Part shown: one piece after another, positions 54,000 to 62,996 of the stretch | Numbering within the stretch: the stretch's first letter is position 1 | Layout: each line of letters opens with the position of its first letter | Assembly (NCBI GenBank): GCA_016870995.1 | Contig: VFZU01000009.1 | Coordinates: 39,860-103,859 of the forward strand | Source: Acidobacteriota bacterium | Lineage (GTDB): Bacteria > Acidobacteriota > Terriglobia > Bryobacterales > Bryobacteraceae | Length of the DNA: 64,000 nt | Direction: 5' to 3' | Made by a program: the position numbers and the translations under genes | Notes under the pieces: generated by a model | What the model saw: only the letters and a program-made list of their open reading frames with translations | Told to the model about the DNA's origin: nothing | Databases searched by the model: none

Positions 54000-56859
54000 A
54001 CATTTCACGATCCAGCGGAGCCGTCACCTCCACCAGTTCATTCGACCTCAAGTACAACAGAGAGCTCCGAACCCGCTTGCCAGGACACAGCCGCCCCACC
54101 GCTTCGCGGTAAATCGCCATTTGCACGCCGTAGTGATTCGAGATCACCCGATCCGTCTTGTAATCCACGACATGAACATCCCCGCTCGCATCCTCGTACA
54201 CGAGGTCGATCTGCCCCTGAACCACCAAACCATCGATCGCAAACACGACGTCAAACTCCCGCTCGACCCAAACCGCCGCGTCCACCTCCCGCGCCACATC
54301 GCTGGCACGGAACACCTCCACCAACTCCATCGCCTCCGCCGTCACGCCTTCCACCTCGCCTCCAGCCAGCACCGCATGCACCATCGTCCCCAGTGCCGCC
54401 GCCCCGCCTCCTGATTCGGCTCCGCGATACACAATCCCAGCCATCTCATCCAGGAAGAACCGTCGCGGACACTGCGCAAACTTCGCAATCGCCGTCGGCG
54501 TCGTGGATGAAATCTCAACCGGCACCCAACCCACAGGTTCGATCACTACGCTTGCCGTGCGCTCGAGAGCTGTCCCTTCGGGCAACGCCACAGACTCGCC
54601 TTCGAAGTACCGCACATCCTGATGCGGCTCGAGATACTTCAGCCACCCCCGCTTCTGCTCTCCCGCCCACGATACATAAAGTCTCTGCTCTGCGCGCGTC
54701 AGCGCCACGTACAGCTGCCGTTGCAACTCCCGATCTTCTTCGACCTTGCTCTCCGCCTCAATCACGCGCGCCTGCATGTCCGGCGTCGACTTGCCCGTGA
54801 TCGGATTCGTCCACCTCACACCGACCCGGTCCGGCTTGGCAAACTGCAAAGTCGCGCGATTCCCCGGCGAAGAAAAGTATGCGCCCGCCACAAATACCAC
54901 GGGAAACTCAAGGCCCTTCGAGGCATGAACTGTCAGGATCTGCACCGCATTCCCCATCCCCGCCACCGTCGCCGACTTTTCTTGCGCCGCGAGTCGCATC
55001 TTCTGCAGCTCGTCAGTAAACTCACGCAGATTCATCGGCCCCTGCCGCCAAAGCTCCCTGCAGATCCGCAGCAACTTATCGACGTTCGCTTGCGCGCTCG
55101 GATTCAAACCTGCCACATAGCCGGAAGCATCCAGCGCTTCAAGCAGCAACCGATCCGGCGAAATAGAATCCACCCGCGCCCGCTGCCCCTCGAGACGCGA
55201 CTCAAACGCCGCATCCACTTCCCCACTCAACAATTGACCATCCGTCAACCCCACCAGCGGGCTCCGTAGCACCGCCGCTCTCGCAATCGTATTCAAAGGA
55301 TTCGCGAGCAACTCAAGGTAACTAATGCAATCTGCCGTCTCCTGCGTTTCGAAAAACTTCTTGCCGCCACCGAGCGTGAACGGGATGCCCCGTTCGGCCA
55401 ACACGCCCCCGATCGCTTCTGCTTTGGCCGACGTCCGCACCAGAATCGCCACATCCCGTAGCCCCAGCCGCCGCAAAGCCCCATCCGCTTTCTGCTCCAC
55501 GACAAACGTCTCTCGCAATTGCTCAATCTCTGCCGCAATCCACCCGAACTCTTCAGGATCCGCACCGAACGCATGCAGGCTGACCGGCAAATTCTCCGTC
55601 ACAAACTTACGACCCGCCTCCAGCCCCGGCCGCTCAATCCCGGCCAGCCCCGCGGAAACTCTCCCGGTAAACTCTAGAATCTCCGCTCGCGAACGGAAGT
55701 TCCTCCCAAGGTAGTCGATCAGTCCGCCGCCCTGCTCAATGCTCTCCCGGTAAGCAATGAACTCCGTTGGAGCCGCAAACCGAAACCCATAGATACTCTG
55801 ATTCACATCCCCCACGCCAAAGAACGTTCCCGGCGACCGCAGCAAATCAATCAACTGCCACTGGATCGGATTCGTGTCCTGCATCTCATCCATCAGGATG
55901 TGTTCGAATCGCCGCTGCAGTTCCTCACGAATCTTCGCGTTGCCCCGCAGCAGCGCAATCGTCCGATGTTCGAGGTCATGGAAATCCATTCGCGCCGCAG
56001 CCCGCTTGCGCACTTCAAACCGCTCTGCAATTCGCCCGAGCAAGCCAATCAGGTAATTGCGTTCCGGCCCAACCAGTGCCGAAACGAAAGTAGCCTGAAT
56101 GGTTTCCACCACGTCATAAAGCGCAGCCGCGGGCTCCTTCAACCCCTTCGGCAGATTGCCTCGCTTCGGCATGTTCCCGAGCAACGTCACATGCTCCCAT
56201 CGCGGCGCCATACCCAGCGCGCGAAACTCGCTCAACCATTCGACAAAGCTGTCATAAAACGTCTGCGAAGCAGCTGTGGTTGCCTTGGCCCGCACCACCT
56301 CTTCGCCCGCCTCCACGAACTCACCGAGTACATTCGGCAAATTCACAGGCCCTTCCTGCTGGGGAAAATGCTCGGAGAGGGAGCGAATCTTCCCGTACAA
56401 CCGGCACAAGTCATCGACGATCGTATTCGTGTTCCAGGTGGTGAACAACCTGCGCACTGCCGCCGTCTCCATTCGCGCCGCCTCGTTCAACACCTCTTCC
56501 ACACACTGATACAACTCCGCGGAAGCAATGCGCTCGTCCCAAAGTTCGGTCGCCGGGTCCAGCCCTGCCGCAATCGAAAACTCCTTCAAGATCTTTGTGC
56601 AAAGGGAGTGGAACGTCGAGATCGGCGCGAAATCAATCTCCGCATGTTTGGTTTTCGAGATTCGGTGCAGCAGCTCGCTCGCCGCCTTGTCGGTAAACGT
56701 GAGCGCCAGGATATTGCTCGGCGAGACTCCCATCGTCGACACCAGCCACGCGAACCGCTCCGCCAGTACGCGCGTCTTGCCGCTGCCCGGCCCCGCAATC
56801 ACGCAAACGTCCTGCCCGGTTCTCTCGATCGCCGCCTTCTGCTCCGCCGTCAGCTTCAT
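53902..56859 (-). CDS. AddA-like helicase-nuclease
   Basis: A 985-residue UvrD-type helicase-nuclease for double-strand break processing. Motifs: Walker A AGPGSGKTRVLAER, FTDKAASELLHR, DEMQDTNPIQWQL (Walker B), QSIYGFRFA, VHASKGLEFPVVFVAG and YVALTRAEQRLYVS. The C-terminal nuclease has GQIDLVYED, VVDYKTD and four cysteines, CPRRFF and CQRCPHVGRACPVAG, which would bind an iron-sulfur cluster. In Bacillus AddAB only AddB has this cluster. Start ATG at 56857-56859 overlaps the stop of the upstream AddB-like gene (ATGA). Its end overlaps the convergent GH-like gene. Confidence 0.88.
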   Translation of the reverse strand: MKLTAEQKAAIERTGQDVCVIAGPGSGKTRVLAERFAWLVSTMGVSPSNILALTFTDKAASELLHRISKTKHAEIDFAPISTFHSLCTKILKEFSIAAGLDPATELWDERIASAELYQCVEEVLNEAARMETAAVRRLFTTWNTNTIVDDLCRLYGKIRSLSEHFPQQEGPVNLPNVLGEFVEAGEEVVRAKATTAASQTFYDSFVEWLSEFRALGMAPRWEHVTLLGNMPKRGNLPKGLKEPAAALYDVVETIQATFVSALVGPERNYLIGLLGRIAERFEVRKRAAARMDFHDLEHRTIALLRGNAKIREELQRRFEHILMDEMQDTNPIQWQLIDLLRSPGTFFGVGDVNQSIYGFRFAAPTEFIAYRESIEQGGGLIDYLGRNFRSRAEILEFTGRVSAGLAGIERPGLEAGRKFVTENLPVSLHAFGADPEEFGWIAAEIEQLRETFVVEQKADGALRRLGLRDVAILVRTSAKAEAIGGVLAERGIPFTLGGGKKFFETQETADCISYLELLANPLNTIARAAVLRSPLVGLTDGQLLSGEVDAAFESRLEGQRARVDSISPDRLLLEALDASGYVAGLNPSAQANVDKLLRICRELWRQGPMNLREFTDELQKMRLAAQEKSATVAGMGNAVQILTVHASKGLEFPVVFVAGAYFSSPGNRATLQFAKPDRVGVRWTNPITGKSTPDMQARVIEAESKVEEDRELQRQLYVALTRAEQRLYVSWAGEQKRGWLKYLEPHQDVRYFEGESVALPEGTALERTASVVIEPVGWVPVEISSTTPTAIAKFAQCPRRFFLDEMAGIVYRGAESGGGAAALGTMVHAVLAGGEVEGVTAEAMELVEVFRASDVAREVDAAVWVEREFDVVFAIDGLVVQGQIDLVYEDASGDVHVVDYKTDRVISNHYGVQMAIYREAVGRLCPGKRVRSSLLYLRSNELVEVTAPLDREMFKDFQRGENYSIREGGHCQRCPHVGRACPVAG

Positions 56860-59327
56860 GCGGTCTCGGCCTCTTCTGCGGCCACCGTCTTCGTCCTCAC
56901 CCGGCACGCATCGAGATAAGCACAGTACCCACAGTTCTCCGGCACCCGCGGCAACACCTCAATCTTTCCCTGCCCTACGTCTTCAACGATATTGGTCATC
57001 ATTTGCCGCGCCAGCTCAATCGATCCGCGCAAGGCCTCCCCGGTCAACATTGCTTCGCGCGACTGCTCGCGCAGCGCAATAAAGCTGAACCTCTCTACGC
57101 TATCCCCCAGCGCAATCGCATACAGCGCTCCCTGAATTGGGTACTTCTCTTCCAGCCCCGTCGCCTTGGAGTACTTGAAGTCATAGGCGTGGATCTCTCC
57201 GCCAGGCCCCTGATCATAACGATCGATCTCGCCGCGCACAGCAACTCCCTCGGGCAGCGTCGTCTCAAACCGCTCCTTCAAATGCACCTGCCAACCCGGT
57301 GGCACCGGCGGGGCGTGCTTCGCATACGACCGCAGATTCCGCAATAAGTTGATCCGCTCCCGCTCATACTGATACCCGGGTGGCACCCTCGCTTCACGGC
57401 AAGCCCTTACTAGTTCCTTCTCTGCGACAGCCTCCATATCGCGCTCGGGATTCCGCGTCCACTGTGTGATCGCCTCATGCGCCGCATTTCCCAGCAGCAT
57501 CGGATTCAATCGCTCGGCGGGAGTCTCCGGCAACCCGACTAATTTTAGCCCCCGCGCGGCGAAGTGCTTCCACGGGCACGACAGATACATCTCAAACTCG
57601 CTGGCAGACCAGGCTCGCTTTTCCCGGTAACTTCCACCCAGCGCACCACCACTCAACTCGACAGGCATTCGCGTCCCGACGGCCACTTCCGGCGCCCGCA
57701 CAGCCTGCATGCCGACCAGCGGTGACGACTCAACCGGATCCCCCTTGGCATTCATGCGCGGATACGTCATCACCAGCCGCACATTCGCCCGCGTCAACAA
57801 CATCTCATACAGAAAGAGCTCTTCCCGCAATCGCTCATCCATCGTCTTCATGCCGAACGCTTTCTTCAGCGCCTCGGTCAGTAAAGGATCCGGCTGAATC
57901 CGTTGCGGGAACTCACCCTCGGCCAAACCCATCGCAAAGACATAATCGAGATCCCATTGGCGACTTTCGAACAGATCCATTACGTGTACGACATTGCGCC
58001 GCAGGTCGCGCTCAAACAACGTCATCCCTGCCAGGTTTGAATTCACAACACGCCAGAATTCCCCAATGCTGACGGGCTCATCAAACTGCACTACGCTCGC
58101 ATCGATCGCCTCAAACAGCATCGCGAGCGCCTCCCCCTGCTGATGCCATCGCCAAGCCTCTTCAAGGCTGGGCGCAACTTCGCTGGGCTCGCGAATCAAC
58201 CCGGCCAACCGCTTCAACTCCTCTGCCGCCAAAGCGGGCACATAAAGCGAATCCGACCAGGCAGCAAAGCTCTGCACGATGCCAAACAACTCCAGCGAGT
58301 TCGAAGGCAGCGCCGCCCTCACTGCAAATTCCAGGGAATCCCCCGGCGAGGCCCCTCCCAATCCCGTCAACCCCCAGCGCATGGCGTTCAACAAAGCACC
58401 GTTCTCCCATTCGTTCTCTGCTGCCGCAACAAAAGCCCGATAAAACCCCACCACAGGATGCGACTCAAGCGGTGTCCCCAGGTACGAGCGCGAAGCAATC
58501 CCCAATCTGCCCAGCGTGGCCTCCACCAAAGGCGCATACGCATTCGCATTGCGTAGCATCACCCCAATCCGCCGCAGGTCCACGCCCTGCTCGACCAGCC
58601 TCACAATGCGCTCGGCCACCACCAACGCCTCATGCGCCACATCGTCGCAGCTGACGAGCTCGACCTCAGGCCGTCGCAACGCCTCCTCAGCCTTCCCAGC
58701 AGCCACCGTCACCGCAACCGGCACCAGCGTCGACAACGCATTCAAGAACTCAATTTCACGGTTCGCAAAGCCAAAGCTCCCATCGAGCAAGACGCGCTTT
58801 ACGCCGCGCAATTTCTCAACCGATAACCCCTCTCTCGCCTGCCGCAGTCGATCGCCTCTTAAAGACACTTGCCGCTCTTTCAGGCCACGCAAGACGCGCC
58901 CATACACTACCCCCAGGGCTCCCTCCAATTGTGAAGGCCGAACTCCCGCCAGCGACAATGCATCACACGCACCCGCGACATGCCGATGGAACCCAATCCG
59001 ATCCGCCACCACCTGATACTCCGCTGGACATCCATCCCGCAGCACGTCGCCCACCACGCGTTCCAGGGTTGCCGCATCAGGCCCACTCCAGCTCAACCCG
59101 AGGTCTTCCACGAACCGCGTGAGCGTCGTCACGGTTCCCTTCCGCAACACAAACCCCTCCCGCGCCAGCTCATTGCGAACGTGCTCGGCCATCGTCGCGG
59201 ACGGCACGAGCAATCGCACGCTCCAATCCCGCCGCCCCAATGCTTCTCTCAAAACAGAAAGGAGCCGACCGGACTTTCCTGAGCCCGGCGGCCCCTCAAT
59301 CAATTCGATTGGATCTGAGAAGGTCAA
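56856..59327 (-). CDS. AddB-like helicase-nuclease
   Basis: An 823-residue partner of the AddA-like protein. N-terminal Walker A GPPGSGKSGRLL, then the inactivated helicase core (VTTLTRFVEDLGLSW, LFESRQWDLDYVFAMGLAEGEFPQR). The C-terminal nuclease shows CPWKHFAARGLKL, LLGNAAHEAI, GEIDRYD, YDFKYSK and the Fe-S cysteines CGYCAYLDACR. Together with AddA it would resect broken DNA ends and load RecA. The start ATG at 59325-59327 reads MTFSDPIELIEGPP. Confidence 0.88.
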   Translation of the reverse strand: MTFSDPIELIEGPPGSGKSGRLLSVLREALGRRDWSVRLLVPSATMAEHVRNELAREGFVLRKGTVTTLTRFVEDLGLSWSGPDAATLERVVGDVLRDGCPAEYQVVADRIGFHRHVAGACDALSLAGVRPSQLEGALGVVYGRVLRGLKERQVSLRGDRLRQAREGLSVEKLRGVKRVLLDGSFGFANREIEFLNALSTLVPVAVTVAAGKAEEALRRPEVELVSCDDVAHEALVVAERIVRLVEQGVDLRRIGVMLRNANAYAPLVEATLGRLGIASRSYLGTPLESHPVVGFYRAFVAAAENEWENGALLNAMRWGLTGLGGASPGDSLEFAVRAALPSNSLELFGIVQSFAAWSDSLYVPALAAEELKRLAGLIREPSEVAPSLEEAWRWHQQGEALAMLFEAIDASVVQFDEPVSIGEFWRVVNSNLAGMTLFERDLRRNVVHVMDLFESRQWDLDYVFAMGLAEGEFPQRIQPDPLLTEALKKAFGMKTMDERLREELFLYEMLLTRANVRLVMTYPRMNAKGDPVESSPLVGMQAVRAPEVAVGTRMPVELSGGALGGSYREKRAWSASEFEMYLSCPWKHFAARGLKLVGLPETPAERLNPMLLGNAAHEAITQWTRNPERDMEAVAEKELVRACREARVPPGYQYERERINLLRNLRSYAKHAPPVPPGWQVHLKERFETTLPEGVAVRGEIDRYDQGPGGEIHAYDFKYSKATGLEEKYPIQGALYAIALGDSVERFSFIALREQSREAMLTGEALRGSIELARQMMTNIVEDVGQGKIEVLPRVPENCGYCAYLDACRVRTKTVAAEEAETA

Positions 59328-59351
59328 TCCTCAGTTTAAGTCTTCACACTC

Positions 59352-59645
59352 TTACAGAGTTGCTTCGTAATCGGCAACCACATGCTGCATCATGCTTTTC
59401 ACATTCAGCAGGCTCGGAGCCAACCCATTGGTCGCGAGAATTTCTTGCAGCTCATCCCGTTGCGCTTCGTACAAAGGAAAACGAACCGTCGATACGGGAC
59501 TCGTAGAGTGTTCCAGTTCAGGGTTGATCGGAAAGGGTGCTGAGGCCAGTACCTCAAGGATTTCCTCGAGCAGCCTCGAAGGAACCTGGATTTCGGCGGC
59601 GAGCAACTCGCCGGAATTTGCGGAGTGCAGCAATGCAGGTGTCAT
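59352..59645 (-). CDS. small hypothetical protein
   Basis: A 97-residue protein with no recognised domain. Start ATG at 59643-59645 (MTPALLHSANSGELL) with AAAGGCG upstream. It is helical with an acidic centre (LLEEILEVLASAPFP; LQEILATNGLAP) and no signal or membrane segment. It lies between the AddB-like gene and the metal-sensor gene. It is coding-like by composition but without further evidence. Confidence 0.45.
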   Translation of the reverse strand: MTPALLHSANSGELLAAEIQVPSRLLEEILEVLASAPFPINPELEHSTSPVSTVRFPLYEAQRDELQEILATNGLAPSLLNVKSMMQHVVADYEATL

Positions 59646-59793
59646 GAGAATCGCCTTTAGCAATTTTTTTCGTGGTTGCAAGTAGCCGGCGTGCAGACGG
59701 GGCAGGCCTAAAATGATCCACGTACAGGGTTAATCGTTGGGCAGCGGTCAAAACTAGAGTCCGCCGCAGTACTTCATCTTCTTGGTAGATGCG

Positions 59794-60171
59794 CTAACGC
59801 TGCGTTCGTTGCCAATCTTGCATCAACTTATCAAATTTTTTCCGCTGTTCGGGAGTCAGCAATTTTGCAATGCCCTCCCGTCCAAACGTCCGCACTTCTT
59901 CCATCTGCGCCCCTAGGCTTTGCAGATATTTGAAGTGGTCGTCGAGCAGCGTTTCAACCTGATGTTGTTGCTTATCGGAGAGGTCCAGCTCTTTCTTGAA
60001 ATAATCGAGCAGAGCCGAACGATCCATCGCTTTCATCGCCCGAGAACTCGCATTCAAGCTCCCGCGCGAATACAGCTTCATGCCGAGCGCACCACTGGCT
60101 GCTCCGGCTAGAAACACGGCAAACAAGGTAATTAGAACTTTGGGATGAGACCAGGTGGCGCGATCCGTCAT
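59794..60171 (-). CDS. periplasmic heavy-metal sensor / Spy-CpxP-like protein
   Basis: A 125-residue membrane-anchored protein. One N-terminal transmembrane helix (VLITLFAVFLAGAASGALG, about 12-30) followed by a periplasmic helical hairpin with the LTPEQRKKF motif characteristic of Spy, CpxP and CnrX-type proteins. It could sense metal or envelope stress and control the sigma factor. It is the last gene of a likely three-gene stress cluster with the anti-sigma and ECF genes. Confidence 0.8.
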   Translation of the reverse strand: MTDRATWSHPKVLITLFAVFLAGAASGALGMKLYSRGSLNASSRAMKAMDRSALLDYFKKELDLSDKQQHQVETLLDDHFKYLQSLGAQMEEVRTFGREGIAKLLTPEQRKKFDKLMQDWQRTQR

Positions 60172-60188
60172 ATGGAAGTGTCGCCGGT

Positions 60189-60713
60189 CTACTGTTCGTT
60201 CGTCACAAGCTGAGCCAGCACCGAGCCACGATCTTCGTCAGGATTGGTGGATTCAACAACTGGCATTCCCGACTGATCGCTTGCGAGAAACGCGCCCTCG
60301 ACCACAGGACTGTCCACCGCTTCGATTTGCTCCATCGCCACAAGATCGGCACCTGCTTCAGACCCAGGCCCCATAAAGGTAGCCGCGAATAGTAGGGTTG
60401 CCAATGCCAGCGATGCATACACCACACGCATGCCAAGTGGCTCAAGGAAGAAATTCCAGATACTCGGGGGCAAGGTCTGCGATTCGATTCGCGCCATCAC
60501 GCGCGCATAGAATCCCGGGGCAAGTTCCAATTCGTCGCGCTCTTCGGCGCTCAATCGAAAGTTCTCGCGAATCAGCTGGGATATTTCCATCATCAAAGCG
60601 ACTTCCTCGCGTGCTGCGGGGTTAGATTTCAGGTAGGCGCCCACCGGAGATTTTTCATCCGGCATCCTGCCCGTTTCGATCATGCCTTCCAAGCCATCTT
60701 CTAGTGGCTTCAT
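60189..60713 (-). CDS. anti-sigma factor-like membrane protein
   Basis: A 174-residue protein with a soluble helical N-terminal part (about 1-90, acidic, EEVALMMEISQLIRENF), one transmembrane helix (about 93-114, VYASLALATLLFAATFMG) and a short acidic periplasmic tail. The place between an ECF sigma factor and a metal-sensor-like gene, and the topology, fit an anti-sigma factor. It has no zinc motif (HxxxCxxC), so it would belong to a zinc-free type. Confidence 0.7.
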   Translation of the reverse strand: MKPLEDGLEGMIETGRMPDEKSPVGAYLKSNPAAREEVALMMEISQLIRENFRLSAEERDELELAPGFYARVMARIESQTLPPSIWNFFLEPLGMRVVYASLALATLLFAATFMGPGSEAGADLVAMEQIEAVDSPVVEGAFLASDQSGMPVVESTNPDEDRGSVLAQLVTNEQ

Positions 60714-60886
60714 ATTGTGCCTCTTCCCTCAAAGTCCCTTTAGTAGTTCGGACACCCTTTCCGTCGGGAACTCTCTCTATCGGAGTCCTCCGCAAAACTG
60801 GCGTTTCACCCGAAACACTCATTCTCAAGTTTGGCCCTGGTTTCGCCGGCCTCACCCGGCGTGAAAGCAAAAAAGCAAGTTTACAA

Positions 60887-61546
60887 CTAAGCCGTGCCCG
60901 GCCGCTTCAGCAGTCTTTGCGCCGCCTTCAGCAGCTTCTGCCGTGCACGAAACAACTTTACCTTAACCGTATTCTCGTTCATTCCGGTCCGCTGTGCCAA
61001 CTCTTCCACCGAGTGGCCTTCCACTTCTTTCAGCAGGATCAGGGTCCGGTCTTCGTCGCTAATCTTTTCCAGCATCTTCAACAACAGGTCACGCTGGGCC
61101 AACTGCACATCCGCGGCCACGTTCCGGTCCCGAGTCACCTCGGTATTTTCCATCAGCTTCGAATCGTCTTCGCTGATATCGCTCTCATACACCAGCTTGC
61201 GAACCCGCTTCTTGCGCAGGTAGTCGTAGCACTCATTGACTGTGATCTTGTAAATCCAGGTCAACAGCGAGCTCCGCGAATCGAAGTTCCCGATCGAGGA
61301 ATAAACCTTGGTGAACACCTGCTGCGCGATATCCTCGGCGTCGTTTCGGTTCCGCAAGATCCCGTAAATGATCGAGAACACTTTGTTTTGGTAGCGCTCC
61401 ACCAATTCTCGAAATGCCAGTTCGTCGCGCTTCTGTACGCGCGCAACGAGAAGCGCTTCTTCAGACTGGGATCGGTCCACGGTTCTCTGCTGACGTTGCT
61501 TTGCCTCTACGGCCGGTATTGGAAGGACTGCAATCATCCCGCTCAT
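60887..61546 (-). CDS. ECF RNA polymerase sigma factor
   Basis: A 219-residue extracytoplasmic-function sigma factor. Region 2 is FRELVERYQNKVFSIIYGIL with the region 2.3-2.4 motif NDAEDIAQQVFTKVY; region 4 is DEDRTLILLKEVEGHSVEEL followed by the helix-turn-helix MNENTVKVKLFRARQKLLK. Between lies a charged linker. A second start at M4 (61537) is possible. A 173-bp gap without another gene separates it from the anti-sigma gene. Confidence 0.9.
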   Translation of the reverse strand: MSGMIAVLPIPAVEAKQRQQRTVDRSQSEEALLVARVQKRDELAFRELVERYQNKVFSIIYGILRNRNDAEDIAQQVFTKVYSSIGNFDSRSSLLTWIYKITVNECYDYLRKKRVRKLVYESDISEDDSKLMENTEVTRDRNVAADVQLAQRDLLLKMLEKISDEDRTLILLKEVEGHSVEELAQRTGMNENTVKVKLFRARQKLLKAAQRLLKRPGTA

Positions 61547-61688
61547 GTCCCATTGGACGCGGGCTCCGCTCCGTACGTTTCGTCAATGTGGTCTGCCTCA
61601 AAAACAATAACAGAATCTACGTCTCAACTCCTTGCAACTTTTAGTGGACCAAAATGATCCAATTGAATATAGTAGAGGAAGGACTAGT

Positions 61689-62012
61689 ATGATTCAGCTC
61701 ACAGAACGCGCAACCACCAAGGTGCATGAGATTTTGACCTCGCAAGAGCCCAAGCCATCCGGCTTGCGCATCGCAGTTGTCGGTGGCGGATGCTCCGGCT
61801 TTACCTACTCGATGGCCTTCGAAAACACCCCTGGCATGCTCGATAAGACCTATGATTTCAGTGGTTTGAAGGTTTTTGTCGACCAGGCCAGCATGCTTTA
61901 TCTCGACGGCGTCGAAGTTGACTACGTCGAAACCCTCGAGGGTTCGGGCTTCAAATTTAACAACCCCAACGTCAAGTCGACCTGCGGTTGTGGCTCCAGC
62001 TTCCAGGCTTAA
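61689..62012 (+). CDS. iron-sulfur cluster carrier protein (ErpA/IscA family)
   Basis: A 107-residue A-type carrier that passes Fe-S clusters to apo-proteins. The conserved Cys are the first in GGGCSGFTY and the pair in CGCGSSF near the end. GGAAGGA precedes the ATG at 61689. It stands alone and is followed by a terminator at 62103-62140. Probably serves the several Fe-S enzymes in this window, which is inference. Confidence 0.93.
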   Translation: MIQLTERATTKVHEILTSQEPKPSGLRIAVVGGGCSGFTYSMAFENTPGMLDKTYDFSGLKVFVDQASMLYLDGVEVDYVETLEGSGFKFNNPNVKSTCGCGSSFQA

Positions 62013-62102
62013 ACAACATTTTCTTTTGTCTCGAAACGAAGTTCTCTTCAAGTTGGTCTTAACCATGACGAAGAGATTGTAGAGACAAAGCGCAAAAGCG
62101 AG

Positions 62103-62140
62103 ACGGCCCGTTCTTCTCCAAAGGACGGGCCGTTTCGCAT
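62103..62140 (+). terminator. Rho-independent type terminator after the IscA/ErpA gene
   Basis: ACGGCCCGT (62103-62111) and ACGGGCCGT (62125-62133) form a nine-pair stem, followed by TTCGCATTCTT. It lies about 90 bp past the stop and before the next gene. Confidence 0.85.
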
Positions 62141-62162
62141 TCTTATATACTTTTCTTCAGCC

Positions 62163-62996
62163 ATGCTCCTTTCGCTCCACCCTGTCATTGTCGGCAACCG
62201 CGCCACCTGGCCCGACCTCGCCAAAATCGCTCATGATGCCGGATTCCCTGGCGTTGAGGTCCCGATCGTTCAGGCGATGAAAGATTCTGTGGACACCGTC
62301 AAGTCTGCAATTGCCGCCAATGGACTCAAGCCGGGTGCGATTGGCCTCCCCATCGAAATCCGCAAAGACGACGCCACATTCGAAAAAGACCTGGCCGGGC
62401 TCGCCCGGGCCGCCAGTTTTGCGGCTGCGATTGGCTGCCCGCGCATGGCAACCTGGATCCCTTCTTCAGCGCGGCTCCCGTTGGCGGAGCAACGCAAACT
62501 CATGAAATCTCGGATCAGCAAGGTTTGCGACATTCTGGCCCGCAGCCACGTGCGCCTGGGCCTTGAGTTCCTCGGGCCACTCCATATCCGCAAGGCGAAC
62601 CCGCATGAATTTATCTGGAAGATGCCTGACATGCTGGCCTTTGCCAAAGAGTGCGGCGACAATTGCGGTTTGTTGCTCGATAGCTGGCACTGGCACCATG
62701 CCGGGGCGACACCGGAAGACATCCTGAAAGCGGGCAAACGCCACATTGTTCACGTCCATCTTGCCGACGCCCAGGACATCCCGCCCGAACAGGTCAAGGA
62801 CAACGAACGATTGCTGCCCGGCGAGGGCGTAGTCAATTGGAAGGGTTTCTTTGGCGCATTGAAAGAAATTGGCTATAAGGACGCGGTCAGCCCAGAAGTA
62901 TTTGGCCGCGGCTTACAGCAGATGCCTCTCGCAGAGGCCACGCGCATCACTCGCGAATCGGCCTCAAAGCTCATGAAGCAACTCAAAATCACATGA
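62163..62996 (+). CDS. sugar phosphate isomerase/epimerase (xylose isomerase-like TIM barrel)
   Basis: A 277-residue TIM-barrel protein of the AP endonuclease 2/xylose isomerase-like family. Typical strands are GFPGVEVPIV, LGLEFLGP (Glu metal ligand), GLLLDSWHWHHAG (Asp and His), HVHLADAQD and the final SPEVFGR (Glu). It acts on an unidentified sugar. murQ starts inside its end (4 bp overlap), so it may be part of amino-sugar handling. Confidence 0.85.
   Translation: MLLSLHPVIVGNRATWPDLAKIAHDAGFPGVEVPIVQAMKDSVDTVKSAIAANGLKPGAIGLPIEIRKDDATFEKDLAGLARAASFAAAIGCPRMATWIPSSARLPLAEQRKLMKSRISKVCDILARSHVRLGLEFLGPLHIRKANPHEFIWKMPDMLAFAKECGDNCGLLLDSWHWHHAGATPEDILKAGKRHIVHVHLADAQDIPPEQVKDNERLLPGEGVVNWKGFFGALKEIGYKDAVSPEVFGRGLQQMPLAEATRITRESASKLMKQLKIT

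Noticed and set aside
61547..61688. ECF-type promoter between the sigma gene and the IscA/ErpA gene
   Set aside because: No convincing -35/-10 pair with correct spacing was found on either strand.
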